Shown piece after piece: positions 45,138 through 55,136 of a stretch of DNA of 64,000 nt (position 1 is its first letter; the number at the start of each line of letters is the position of its first letter). A model generated the notes under the pieces. That model was not told the origin of the DNA and did no database searches. It saw only the letters and a program-made list of their open reading frames with translations. This DNA comes from Dyadobacter pollutisoli (lineage in GTDB: Bacteria; Bacteroidota; Bacteroidia; Cytophagales; Spirosomataceae). The translations under genes were made by a program, and so were the position numbers. The stretch is taken from contig NZ_CP112998.1 in assembly GCF_026625565.1 (NCBI RefSeq), positions 4,714,501-4,778,500 of the forward strand, written 5' to 3'.

Positions 45138-47528
45138 TTATTCTATCTTCAACGACTTCACAGGATTCGCCAATGCCGCCCTGATGCTCTGGTAACTGAT
45201 CGTAAAAATAGCAATCACAATCGCCGCGATGCCTGCCAGTGCGAAAAGGTACCAGCTTAGGTCAATGCGGTACTGGAAACCTTCCAGCCATTTATTCATA
45301 AAATAATACCCTACCGGCGATGCAACGATGATCGAGATCACTACCAGGACGATAAAATCCTTCGTCAGCAATGAAACGATAGTCGAAACCGAGGCGCCAA
45401 GCACTTTGCGGATACCTATTTCCTTCACTCGCCGCTCAGCTGTGAACGTCGCGAGACCAAAGAGACCCAGGCAGGAAATCAGTATGGCTACCAAAGTAAA
45501 TGTATTGAACAATGAGGCCGTGCGTTCTTCGCTGCTGTAAAGCCTGTCGTAAGTTTCATCCAGGAATTTATAATCCAGCGCATAGTTGGGTATCATTTCA
45601 TTCCATACCTTTTCCACGGTCCTGATTGCCTGCGCCTCTTTTCCCGGCAATGCTTTTACATAAATACCCGAGCTCCATTTGCTGTCTGTGAACAACACCA
45701 GCGGCGCAATTTTTTCACGAAGGCTATTGAAATGAAAGTCCTTTACAACACCGATCACCACTCCTTTCTTGCCTTGAAAATCAAAACGCTGGCCCAGTAC
45801 CGGCTTGTGTAGATTGAGCTTTTTAACCGCAGTTTCGTTTAATATCACATTCTGTTTGTCGGCAATGCTGTTCGGCGCAAACCAACGGCCCGACGCCATT
45901 TTGAGGCTGAACATCTTTTGAAAATTGTCCTCTACTGCGATTTGCGAAACAGTGGGATTGAAATCTTTCGGGCGGCCGTTCCAGTCGTAGGAACCTGTGG
46001 TACTGCTGTTGATTTGGATAATGCTCTGGCTCGCAATCGTCACGTCTCCAATATTGGACTCGCTCAGCAGTCTTTCTTTGAAAACCGAAGCTTCCACCTT
46101 GGGTACCATACCCCACGGAAGGCGGAAAGTAAATGTATGTCCCTTGTCGAAACCGAGCTCTTTTTCTCTGATAAATTTCATTTGCTGAAACACCACCAAA
46201 GTAGATATCAGAAACACAACCGTTACTGTAAATTGCAAAACCACCAAACCCTTTCGGAAACCTGCATTGGTTGAACCCAGCACATTACTACCTCTCAGCG
46301 CTTCAAAAGGCTTGAATGACGACAACAACAACGACGGATAAACACCTGTGAGAACAATAGCGGTCAAGGTAGTACCCACCAGCACATACCAAAGCGACGC
46401 GCTGGTGAGCGAAAATGTAAATACTTTACCGGTAAGCTCGTTGAATGCAGGTAAAAGTACATAAACGAGTGTCAAAGCCAATGCGAATGCGCTGAGGCAG
46501 GTAATGATAGATTCGACCATAAACTGGCTGAAAAGATGCGCATGCTTCGCACCCAGCAGCTTTTTAACCCCTACTTCTTTCAGCCGGATACTCGCCCGCG
46601 CCGTGGTCAGATTGATGTAATTAATGCAGGCCACCAGCAAGATTACCAAAGCCAGGCCGAAGAAAATATAGATGGTCCTCTTATCGCCTTTATTCTGCCC
46701 CGCTCCCTGGATGTCGGCATTGAAATGCATATGTGTCAGCGCCTCAGCTTCCAGCATGGTGTCGGTACCGGGGTTACCTTTATCATCTCTTTTGTAATTG
46801 GCGATGATCGCAGAAAGCTTTTTGGAAACCTTATCACGATCTGCGCCTTTGCTCGTTACAATGAATGTCTCGTAGTTGAACTGGTTCCAGCTGTTGTCAT
46901 TTTCAAAATTCTTGGGATTGGCCCAATGAGCGGCTAATGGCAGTATCAGGTCGTACTGGAAGCTCGAATTGGCCGGGTTATTTTTAAATACACCTGCTAC
47001 TATATAATCCAGTGTATCAATTTTAAGGACTTTCCCGACGGCATTGGGCGTCCCGAAAAATTGCTCAGCCCTTGCTTCTGCCATCACGATATTTCTTACA
47101 CCAGACGCAAACTGCGCCGCAGAGCCATCTATGAATTGGTAGTCAAACACGGAAAACCAATTGGAATCAACGTAAATGGCATTGTCGCCCACTATTTTCC
47201 GGTCACCGATCCTGATAGGCAGGCTGCTTGCAAAATTCTTCCGGGTCACCATTTCAATTTCAGGAACCGTTTTGGCATACTGCGCAAGCAGCAACGGCGT
47301 ATTCGACCAATGCCACGTTTCCTCCTTGCTTACTTTCAAATGCGTCACTACACGACTGATCCGGTCCGTTTTTTGATGATAGGTGTCAAAGCTCAGCTCG
47401 TTTTTGACCCATAGCAAAATAAAAATCGCGGTAACCATTCCACCAGTCAACCCGATCACATTGATCGTCGTAAAAAGCCGGGAGGCTAAAAGATTTCTGA
47501 ATGCAATTTTGATGTGATTTTTGAGCAT
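45138..47528 (-). CDS. Permease P16: fused MacB/FtsX-type ABC transporter permease
   Basis: 796 residues, starting MLKNHIKIAFRNLLASR. Motifs KEVGVKKLLGA near residue 319 (Lys in place of Arg, as in P4) and KEIGIRKVLGA near 704. The first motif is followed by KHAHLFSQFMVES, a histidine-containing stretch not seen in the other copies. LTHMHFNADIQGAGQNKGD lies before TM2. Tail NPVKSLKIE. TM1 contains VIGLTGGMVTAIFILLWV. Fifth permease of unit A, with repeats on both sides. Confidence 0.96.
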   Translation of the reverse strand: MLKNHIKIAFRNLLASRLFTTINVIGLTGGMVTAIFILLWVKNELSFDTYHQKTDRISRVVTHLKVSKEETWHWSNTPLLLAQYAKTVPEIEMVTRKNFASSLPIRIGDRKIVGDNAIYVDSNWFSVFDYQFIDGSAAQFASGVRNIVMAEARAEQFFGTPNAVGKVLKIDTLDYIVAGVFKNNPANSSFQYDLILPLAAHWANPKNFENDNSWNQFNYETFIVTSKGADRDKVSKKLSAIIANYKRDDKGNPGTDTMLEAEALTHMHFNADIQGAGQNKGDKRTIYIFFGLALVILLVACINYINLTTARASIRLKEVGVKKLLGAKHAHLFSQFMVESIITCLSAFALALTLVYVLLPAFNELTGKVFTFSLTSASLWYVLVGTTLTAIVLTGVYPSLLLSSFKPFEALRGSNVLGSTNAGFRKGLVVLQFTVTVVFLISTLVVFQQMKFIREKELGFDKGHTFTFRLPWGMVPKVEASVFKERLLSESNIGDVTIASQSIIQINSSTTGSYDWNGRPKDFNPTVSQIAVEDNFQKMFSLKMASGRWFAPNSIADKQNVILNETAVKKLNLHKPVLGQRFDFQGKKGVVIGVVKDFHFNSLREKIAPLVLFTDSKWSSGIYVKALPGKEAQAIRTVEKVWNEMIPNYALDYKFLDETYDRLYSSEERTASLFNTFTLVAILISCLGLFGLATFTAERRVKEIGIRKVLGASVSTIVSLLTKDFIVLVVISIIVASPVGYYFMNKWLEGFQYRIDLSWYLFALAGIAAIVIAIFTISYQSIRAALANPVKSLKIE

Positions 47529-47536
47529 AGTCTGGG

Positions 47537-47633
47537 AGACTTCGGCCGTCGGCAGTCGGCTTTCGGCGTTTTAAATAATTTATAATATATTTTTCATCCA
47601 AAAAAAGCCGAAGTCTGACGGCCGACAGCCGAT
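47537..47633. repeat. Heptamer inverted-repeat element R10 (P17/P16 junction)
   Basis: Left arm GACTTCGGCCGTCGGCAGTC then GGCTTTCGGCG; right arm AAAAGCCGAAGTCTGACGGC then CGACAGCCGATG. Loop of T/A-rich sequence. Confidence 0.8.
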
Positions 47634-47634
47634 G

Positions 47635-50019
47635 TTAGTCAGTTCGCAATGATCGCACCGGATTCAGCATGGCTGTTTTGATACTCTGGTAACCGACAGT
47701 CAGAATGGCTACGCAAATGGCCAGGAGACCGGCGATGGCAAAGTACCACCACGAAATATCGATCCGGTAAGGGAAGTTTTCCAGCCAGATATTAACCGCA
47801 TAGTAAGCCAGCGGCATTGCAATGACGATCGCCAGCAACACCAGTTTGATAAAATCAGCAGACAGTAATGCAGTAATGCTCGCTACCGACGCGCCCAGTA
47901 CCTTCCGGATACCGATTTCTTTCACCCGCGTTTCCGCATTGAAAGTCGCCAGGCCAAACAAGCCAATGCATGAAACGAAGATGGACAAAATGGCGGCCAA
48001 TGTGATCATTTCCTTCCATTTAGCTTCCTTTTCATATCTTTTCAAATTGGTAACATCTTCGAATTTGTACTCAAAAGGAAGGAATTTAACATTTCTCCGG
48101 AAAATCGCTTCCACCGCCTTGATCGTCGCCGGAATGTCCTTCGTGTCCAGTTTGGCATAAACAGTCCCGCGTCCGTAACCTGGATCCTGCGTCAAAAGCA
48201 ACGGCTTGATCGTGTCTTTCAAAGAAGCGTAATGATAGTTTTTAATGACACCTATCACATTCATCTTCGCATTTTTCCACTCAAAATCAACCACTTTCCC
48301 CACCGGGTCTTTCCAGCCCGCTTCCTTTACAAATGCCTCATTCACGATCACGGATTGGGTAGGATCGGAAGGAAAAAGCTTAGAAAAATTGCGTCCTTTT
48401 ACGATCGGAATTTGTAGTGTCGAAAGAAAGCCGTCGTCCACACCGATGTACCCGAAACCGATCTCCTTGCCATCGACTTTTGCGCCAGTACCATTATAAT
48501 TGCCATTCCAGGCTGCTACCGAAGCGATACCAGGCACAGTACTAAGCTCGCTTTTCACCACATCCAGCTTTTTTTCACCGTCACGGCCACGCCCCAGGCT
48601 GAAACTGAGCAGATTTTTGTCATTATATCCCAAATCTTTGTCCGTCAAATATTTAAACTGCGAATAAATCACAATGGTACCGATCACGAGGCAAACGGAT
48701 AATGCAAACTGAAATACCACCAAACCTTTGGTCAGATAATTTTTGTTGGTAAGCCGCGTACGGTTGTATAAAGTCTGAACCGGACTGAAACCCGACAACA
48801 CCAATGCCGGATAAAATCCGGCGACGAATCCCGTCACAAAAAACAGTGCAATGTATCCCGAAACCAGGCCGCTGTCGAGCAGGTAAGAAAGCGCGAGTTG
48901 CTTGTTAGCCAGCTCATTGAATGTCGGAAGTACTAGTTGTGTCAGTAAAATTGCGAGTGAAAATGCAATGAATGACAGCAGGAAAGATTCACCTAAAAAC
49001 TGAGCTACCAGCTGTTTCCGTTCGCTTCCTATCACTTTACGCACACCAATTTCCTTCGCTCTTTTCAACGATCGTGCGACAGTGAGGTTTACGAAATTGA
49101 TGCAGGCGATGAGCAGGATAAAAATGGCAATTCCTGAAAGTACGTAAGAATAAATAGGACTGCTGCCTTTGTCCAAACCATTGCGCAGGTCACTGAGCTC
49201 GCTGTCGAGATGTACGTCCAGAAATGGCTGCAAATCAAATTTGATTTTTTGGTTAAAGTCCTTGATCCTGCCAATCTCGTCCGCCGATTTGGTAGCAAAA
49301 ACCGCATTGATCTTCGGAACAACCGCGCGATAATCGGCCTTTGCATTCAATAGAACAAATGTGTTCATATAAAAGCCCAGCCATTCCTTATCCGTCCACC
49401 CCCGGGCCTCCTGAAATTTGAAAGGGAGCACCGCGTCAAATTGAACCGATGAATTTTGCGGACATTGTTTCGCTACACCCGACACAATGAACGACTCGAA
49501 AGTTGTATCAATTTTGAGTTCAATGCTCTTGCCGACGGCATTAGTCGTATTGAAATATTTTTGGGCCAGTTTTTCCGACAACACAATGGAACGAAGATCG
49601 GACAAAACCGTCTTGGGGTCGCCCGAAAGCAGCGGCATGGAGAATACTGTGAAGAAGTTATCATCCGCAAAAAGCACATTTTCGTACAGCAGCTCATTGT
49701 CTTTTTTAGTCACAAATGAACTGCTTTGGGCCCTCACAATTTCCTTGATTTCAGGGATTTCTTCTTTAAATGTGGGACCGTGGATCGCATTGGTACTGCC
49801 AATCGTGCGCGTTTCCCGCGGATCAGACATGGTCACCTTGATCCTGTACAACTGATCTTTATTTTCCTGGAAACGGTCAAAACTGACTTCGTCCTTCGTA
49901 TAAAGCACGATCAGCATGCAGCAGGTGAGGCCCAGCGACAGGCCGGCAATGTTGATCAGCGAGAAAACCTTGTTTCTCGTCAGATTCCGAACGGCGATTT
50001 TGAAATAGTTTTGGAACAT
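47635..50019 (-). CDS. Permease P17: fused MacB/FtsX-type ABC transporter permease
   Basis: 794 residues. Motifs KEIGVRKVIGS near residue 325 (Ile for Val) and KEIGIRKVLGA near 701, the latter preceded by FNAETRV. The tail LNPVRSLRTD ends in Asp, unlike the Glu of all other complete copies, and LN replaces MN. FLDVHLDSELSDLRNG precedes TM2. Starts MFQNYFKIAVRNLTRNK. Fourth permease of unit A, flanked by R11 and R10. No type assignment. Confidence 0.96.
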   Translation of the reverse strand: MFQNYFKIAVRNLTRNKVFSLINIAGLSLGLTCCMLIVLYTKDEVSFDRFQENKDQLYRIKVTMSDPRETRTIGSTNAIHGPTFKEEIPEIKEIVRAQSSSFVTKKDNELLYENVLFADDNFFTVFSMPLLSGDPKTVLSDLRSIVLSEKLAQKYFNTTNAVGKSIELKIDTTFESFIVSGVAKQCPQNSSVQFDAVLPFKFQEARGWTDKEWLGFYMNTFVLLNAKADYRAVVPKINAVFATKSADEIGRIKDFNQKIKFDLQPFLDVHLDSELSDLRNGLDKGSSPIYSYVLSGIAIFILLIACINFVNLTVARSLKRAKEIGVRKVIGSERKQLVAQFLGESFLLSFIAFSLAILLTQLVLPTFNELANKQLALSYLLDSGLVSGYIALFFVTGFVAGFYPALVLSGFSPVQTLYNRTRLTNKNYLTKGLVVFQFALSVCLVIGTIVIYSQFKYLTDKDLGYNDKNLLSFSLGRGRDGEKKLDVVKSELSTVPGIASVAAWNGNYNGTGAKVDGKEIGFGYIGVDDGFLSTLQIPIVKGRNFSKLFPSDPTQSVIVNEAFVKEAGWKDPVGKVVDFEWKNAKMNVIGVIKNYHYASLKDTIKPLLLTQDPGYGRGTVYAKLDTKDIPATIKAVEAIFRRNVKFLPFEYKFEDVTNLKRYEKEAKWKEMITLAAILSIFVSCIGLFGLATFNAETRVKEIGIRKVLGASVASITALLSADFIKLVLLAIVIAMPLAYYAVNIWLENFPYRIDISWWYFAIAGLLAICVAILTVGYQSIKTAMLNPVRSLRTD

Positions 50020-50020
50020 A

Positions 50021-50169
50021 GCTAATGGCTGTCGGCTTTCAGCAATCGGCTGTCGGCCTTTATAGTTTAAGAAAAAATCGTTTCAATCAATCATCAGGGA
50101 CCAGGCACTTAATTTTTCGTTAGCCGAAAGCCGAAGTCTGACAGCCGATAGCCGACAGCCGACAGCCGC
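50021..50169. repeat. Heptamer inverted-repeat element R11 (P18/P17 junction)
   Basis: The right arm (about 50122-50168) is a nearly pure 7-bp tandem: AGCCGAA, AGCCGAA, GTCTGAC, AGCCGAT, AGCCGAC, AGCCGAC. The left arm GGCTGTCGGCTTTCAGCAAT is identical to that of R12 over about 50 bp including flanks. The loop is longer than average. Confidence 0.85.
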
Positions 50170-50171
50170 CC

Positions 50172-52592
50172 CTACTCACTCTTCAAACTCTTCACCGGGT
50201 TCATCAGCGCCGCTTTGATGGCCTGGAAGCTGACGGTTGCCAATGCGATCAGCAATGAACCTGTGCAAGAGACTATAAATACCCACCAGGGAATTGTAGA
50301 ACGATACTCGTAATGATTTAACCAGGTATCCATCAGGTACCACGTTACTGGCGTCGCAACCAGGCAGGAAATCAATATAGAACCGGCAAAATCTTTGGTT
50401 AGCAAGCTCCAAAGCCTGAGTGAGGATGCACCAAGTACTTTGCGGATGCCGATTTCCTTAGTTCGCTGTTCAATGATGAAAGATACCATCCCAAAAAGAC
50501 CGAGACAGCTAATAAAAATCGCCAGAAAAGCTGATAACCGGGCCAAACTCGCGATGCGTTCTTCGCTATGGAATTTCCCCTGATATTCTTGATCCGCCAG
50601 TTTGTAATCCAATGTAGCCTCCGGTGCATATTTCCTAAAAACTGCCTCCACTCCGGTAATAGTCCTGACAAAATCTGCATTCGGATTCACCCTTAAAAGC
50701 AAAAAATTTGGCGCGTAGGTCATGAAATAAATGGTCTGTTTCACCGGCGCAAAAGGTGATTCCATTACCATGTCTTTTACTACTCCTACGATGTGATAGA
50801 CATCATCATTGAAAGTATCGTCCTTCCATCTGATCGTCTGACCAATCGGATCCTTGATGCCCATGTATTTGACAGCGGCCTCATTCAGGATAACTGCATT
50901 GGAATCAGACGAAAACGATCTTGCAAAATCTCTGCCTTCACGTATTTGCCAGCCAACCGTCTTTCCGTAGTCATGTGATGCTGCAATGACGGCAAAACTT
51001 TCTCGGAGCCCCGGATCTTTGCCAGACCATAAAAAACCACTGGCATTGGAACGAACATCAGTTACCATTCCGGAAGATTGTGCCACATTGACAATAGCGG
51101 GAGAACGCAACAGTTCATTGGTGAGCGCGTCCAGCGACCCGTGAAAATTTGCCATTCTGATGTTTACTAACCTCTCCCGATCATAACCTACATTTCTATC
51201 CCTGCCAAACTGGATTTGCCTTAGTACAATCCATGTTCCGGTGATCAGCATAATCGATAATGAAAACTGAATGACTACCAGAAGCCGGCGTGGAAAACCA
51301 TTGGAATGGCCTGAAAAAAACGACCCCGATTGAAGAGCTTTAACAGGCTTGAAGGAGGAAAGATAGAATGCAGGATAAATACCTGCTACAACGGCAGTTA
51401 CAATACAAATAACGAAGCTACCGATCCAGAATAACGGCTGGGCCGCAAGGTCATTCCCGGACAGAAAGACCATTTTTTTGCCCGAAAAACCATTAAAAGC
51501 AGGTAGCGCAAGTTCAACAAAGACCAGTGCCAGCAGAAACGAGAAAACGACCATCATCATCGACTCGCACAAAAATTGGAAAATCAGCTGGCTGCGAAAA
51601 GAACCTACGGCTTTGCGTACACCAACTTCTCGTGCCCTTTTCTGTGAACGGGCGGTACTCAGATTCATGAAATTAATGCAGGCAAGGATCAGCACAAAAA
51701 CACCAATAACACTGAACAACCTGACATAGGTAATAAAGCCTCCGGTATTTAACCCATTCTCCCACTTTGAATACAGATGCCATTTGTGCATAGGATGTAA
51801 AATAATGCCTGGCTTCAAAATGGCCTCCGTCTTGATATCACCAACCCGGTTGAGCATGGTGTTCTTTATTTTGCCCGAGACCGCCCCTATCGTTGTTTTT
51901 GGAGAAACCTGAACCAGTATTTCAAACGTTTTTAGCGACCAGTTGCTTGTGGCTTCCTGCATCCATTTCCTTTTTTTTACCGAAACAAAAAGATCCCATG
52001 GCCCGATAAATGAAAGGTCGCTAAACTGGGAATTATTGGGAAAATCTTTAAAAACACCCGCAATCTGGGCCTTCATTTCGCCATCGATCGTGAGGAGTTT
52101 TCCTGTTGGAGAAGTCTCGCCAAACATGGCTCTTGCGGCTGATTCAGATATAATTATGGAAGATTGATCATTTAAAAAGGAACGCTTACCGGATAGCATT
52201 TCGGGTGCCAATATTTCAGCTCCCTCGGGCTCCATAAATCTGCCCCGCTTCCTGAATCTGTTCTTTCCTACCAGAAGGTCATAGTCAGATGTGTCCCAGG
52301 AAAGTGCCACGTGCTCAAAATCGTCGGGATAGCTTTTTCGCAATTCTTCGGATAGCGGAAAGGGCATGTTGGGTGATGTAACTATCTCACCGTTTTGTAC
52401 CGATTGCAGCATAACACGGGCTACACTCTCCGAATTTGGGCTGCCGTGATCAAAAGAAATTTCGTCCCATACCCACAATGAAACCAGCATAGCAACGGCC
52501 ATTCCAATGCCAAGTCCGAGGATATTGACAAAGGAAAAGACCTTCGAGTTAATCAGGCTGCGCCACGCGATTTTGATGTAGTTTTGGAACAT
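50172..52592 (-). CDS. Permease P18: fused MacB/FtsX-type ABC transporter permease (type I)
   Basis: 806 residues. Motifs REVGVRKAVGS near residue 324 and KEIGIRKVLGA near 714. HPMHKWHLYSKWENG before TM2 and FGRDRNVGYDRERL after TM5 place it with P2 and P11, though more diverged. The second motif is preceded by IIEQRT and followed by SSLRLWSLLTKDFAG, the only copy with a Leu-Arg-Leu-Trp stretch there. The last 70 bp of coding DNA and the adjoining repeat arm are nearly identical to P19 (one difference seen), far closer than the rest of the genes. Confidence 0.96.
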   Translation of the reverse strand: MFQNYIKIAWRSLINSKVFSFVNILGLGIGMAVAMLVSLWVWDEISFDHGSPNSESVARVMLQSVQNGEIVTSPNMPFPLSEELRKSYPDDFEHVALSWDTSDYDLLVGKNRFRKRGRFMEPEGAEILAPEMLSGKRSFLNDQSSIIISESAARAMFGETSPTGKLLTIDGEMKAQIAGVFKDFPNNSQFSDLSFIGPWDLFVSVKKRKWMQEATSNWSLKTFEILVQVSPKTTIGAVSGKIKNTMLNRVGDIKTEAILKPGIILHPMHKWHLYSKWENGLNTGGFITYVRLFSVIGVFVLILACINFMNLSTARSQKRAREVGVRKAVGSFRSQLIFQFLCESMMMVVFSFLLALVFVELALPAFNGFSGKKMVFLSGNDLAAQPLFWIGSFVICIVTAVVAGIYPAFYLSSFKPVKALQSGSFFSGHSNGFPRRLLVVIQFSLSIMLITGTWIVLRQIQFGRDRNVGYDRERLVNIRMANFHGSLDALTNELLRSPAIVNVAQSSGMVTDVRSNASGFLWSGKDPGLRESFAVIAASHDYGKTVGWQIREGRDFARSFSSDSNAVILNEAAVKYMGIKDPIGQTIRWKDDTFNDDVYHIVGVVKDMVMESPFAPVKQTIYFMTYAPNFLLLRVNPNADFVRTITGVEAVFRKYAPEATLDYKLADQEYQGKFHSEERIASLARLSAFLAIFISCLGLFGMVSFIIEQRTKEIGIRKVLGASSLRLWSLLTKDFAGSILISCLVATPVTWYLMDTWLNHYEYRSTIPWWVFIVSCTGSLLIALATVSFQAIKAALMNPVKSLKSE

Positions 52593-52593
52593 A

Positions 52594-52764
52594 GCTAATG
52601 GCTGTCGGCTTTCAGCAATCGGCTGTCGGCCTTTTTTTAGAGTTAGGAATAATCTTGTTATATCTCAAAAATCAGGTACATAGCATTGTCTTGATAGCCA
52701 ACTGCCGAAAGCCGAAGTCTGACAGCCGATAGCCGACCGCCAACAACCGACAGCCGACCGCCGC
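52594..52764. repeat. Heptamer inverted-repeat element R12 (P19/P18 junction)
   Basis: The left arm equals that of R11. The right arm is extended, with units GCCGAAA, GCCGAAG, GCCGATA, GCCGACC plus further GCCGACN copies up to the P19 stop. Interior about 60 nt. Confidence 0.85.
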
Positions 52765-52766
52765 CC

Positions 52767-55127
52767 CTACTCACTCTTCAAACTCTTCACCGGGTTCATC
52801 AGCGCCGCTTTGATGGCCTGGAAACTGACGGTAAACAATGCAATGAGCAATGCCGCGACTCCTGCTACGACGAAATACCACCATTCAATGTCGATGCGGT
52901 AGGCGTATTTTTCGAGCCAGCCTCTGAGAAAGTACCAGGCAATGGGGAACGCAATAAAGGCAGCAAGCGCGACCAGTTTTACAAAATCCATGGAAAGCAT
53001 CCCTACAACATTGGCAATGCTGGCACCCAGCACTTTACGCACTCCGATCTCCTTCGTACGCTGCTCCGCGGTGAATGCTGCCAGACCAAACAGGCCCAGG
53101 CAGGAAATGAAAATCGCCAGAAAAGCGAAGTAATTGGAAAGTTTGCTGACTACGTTTTCAGCTTTGTACAAATTGCCAAATTCTTCGTCTGCAAAATGGT
53201 ACTTAAACGGTATACCCGGGCTGTATCGCTTGAATAGTTTCTCGATATTTTCAATAGCCTGACTCGTACGCCCAGCCTCTGTCCTGATCAGCGCCGCACC
53301 CCAGGTATCCTGTTTCGGTTGCAGGCTGACGATCAGCGGTTCGATAGCGACATGTAGTGAGCCAATATGAAAATCCTTCATTAAACCTATGATCTTGCCC
53401 TTTTTGCCCCACATGGTCAACTCTTTTCCTACCGGATCTTTGTAGCCGATCTTTTTAGCGGCAGCTTCATTGATCAGGTAATTGGAAGTGTCAGTACCAA
53501 ACTCCGGACTAAAATCACGGCCGTCCAAGAGCTTGATGCCCATTGTTTTGACAAAATCATAACCCGACGGATTTACATTAAAGAGCAATTGCTGGGTAGT
53601 ATCCTTACCTGGCCACCGCACACCCTGGGTAGAGCTGCCATAATTCATCGGATTGGCCTGGGAGCTGGACACGGATTTAATGCCGGGCTCGTTTTCCAGC
53701 GCTTGCTTGAAAGACGCAAAATTCTTCGCCATCCCTCTTTCAATGTCACTGATATACAGCAGGTTTTCACGCGCAAAACCGAGGTTCTTGCTTTGAATGT
53801 ACTGGATCTGGTTGTACACCACGATCATAGAGAGAATCAGTAATATCGACAAGCCAAACTGAAACACGACCAGTCCCTGACGGAAATAAGCCGCACTGGG
53901 CTTGAATTTCAATGCACCTTTCAGCACGACCACCGGATTCAGCGAGGACATAAACAATGCAGGGTAACTTCCGGCTACGAGGCCCGTTGCAGTTGCCAAT
54001 GCCAAAAGCAGCAAAAGCAAAGACGGGTCGAGAAAATCGAGTGCCAGTTTTTTCTCCGTCAGTGCGTTAAATGAAGGCAGTAAAACTACTACCAGCACAA
54101 CGGCAAAGAAAAGTGCCAGCAATGTGATCAGAATGGATTCTCCCATAAACTGGGTGATCAGACTGCTGCGGTAAGCTCCTACCACTTTTCGCAATCCTAC
54201 TTCTTTCGCGCGCTTCACCGAGCGGGCTGTCGCCAGGTTCATAAAGTTGATACAGGCAATGATCAGGATGAAAACGGCGACAATGGTAAACATTCGTACA
54301 TATTCAATCCGTCCCCCGTTCTGCTTGCCGGCTTCCCAGTTGGAATAAAGATAGGACTCGCCGTAGTTGATCAAAAACAGCTCAACATTGCTGTCCTTAT
54401 TTTTTGTTTTGATATAATTTTTAATCTTGGCATTGACCTTTTCAACGGATGTATTGCCAGCGAGCATTACCACGCAGCGCGGACCATTGTTGCCCCATTC
54501 CTGCGACCATTTATTATTTTTTTGCCAACGGTCGTAGCTCATCAGAAAATCGAATGTCATCGATGAGTAGGGCGAAATTTCTTTGAGTATCCCGGTAACG
54601 ATCACATCGTCTTTGTTATCAACCCGGATCGTTTTGCCCATTGGATCCTGGCCTTTGAAATACTTGTTGACCAGCTTTTGCGAAATCACCACGCCGTCCG
54701 GGCGTTTCAATGCGGTCTTTGGGTCGCCCTGGCTTAGATCAAACGAAAACATCGAAAGAAAATCACCCTGGGCATAGCGTCCTTTTTCGTTATCCAACAC
54801 ATTGCCCACGGTGAACACCGGCGATTCTTCCCAAAGCAACTGGCTGGCCATCTGAATTTCAGGAATGTCCTTGACAATATTTTCGGCCAAGATACCGGGC
54901 GTAGAAGAGAATGTATTGACCGCACCAGAATAGTACTGGTTCTCCATGACCGAAAAAAGCCGCGTATCATTCTTGTGATAGCGATCCATTCTGACTTCAT
55001 CCTGCACCCAAAGCATAATGAGCAGGCTGCAGGCCATTCCCAGCGCGAGGCCAAGGATGTTGATCAGGCTGAATGTTTTGTTTTTCAACAAATTCCGCCA
55101 TGCGATTTTGAAGTAGTTTTTGAACAT
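52767..55127 (-). CDS. Permease P19: fused MacB/FtsX-type ABC transporter permease (type II)
   Basis: 786 residues, the shortest complete copy. Motifs KEVGLRKVVGA near residue 309 and KEIGVRKVLGA near 694. AYRSSLITQFMGESI after the first motif parallels P4 (AYRRSLVIQYLGESV), as does KIKNYIKTKNKDSNVELFL in the first periplasmic domain. TM6 to the second motif reads ISCLGLFGLAAFTAEQRT, the form shared by several copies. Second permease of unit A, between R13 and R12. Confidence 0.96.
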   Translation of the reverse strand: MFKNYFKIAWRNLLKNKTFSLINILGLALGMACSLLIMLWVQDEVRMDRYHKNDTRLFSVMENQYYSGAVNTFSSTPGILAENIVKDIPEIQMASQLLWEESPVFTVGNVLDNEKGRYAQGDFLSMFSFDLSQGDPKTALKRPDGVVISQKLVNKYFKGQDPMGKTIRVDNKDDVIVTGILKEISPYSSMTFDFLMSYDRWQKNNKWSQEWGNNGPRCVVMLAGNTSVEKVNAKIKNYIKTKNKDSNVELFLINYGESYLYSNWEAGKQNGGRIEYVRMFTIVAVFILIIACINFMNLATARSVKRAKEVGLRKVVGAYRSSLITQFMGESILITLLALFFAVVLVVVLLPSFNALTEKKLALDFLDPSLLLLLLALATATGLVAGSYPALFMSSLNPVVVLKGALKFKPSAAYFRQGLVVFQFGLSILLILSMIVVYNQIQYIQSKNLGFARENLLYISDIERGMAKNFASFKQALENEPGIKSVSSSQANPMNYGSSTQGVRWPGKDTTQQLLFNVNPSGYDFVKTMGIKLLDGRDFSPEFGTDTSNYLINEAAAKKIGYKDPVGKELTMWGKKGKIIGLMKDFHIGSLHVAIEPLIVSLQPKQDTWGAALIRTEAGRTSQAIENIEKLFKRYSPGIPFKYHFADEEFGNLYKAENVVSKLSNYFAFLAIFISCLGLFGLAAFTAEQRTKEIGVRKVLGASIANVVGMLSMDFVKLVALAAFIAFPIAWYFLRGWLEKYAYRIDIEWWYFVVAGVAALLIALFTVSFQAIKAALMNPVKSLKSE

Positions 55128-55136
55128 GAGTTAGTA

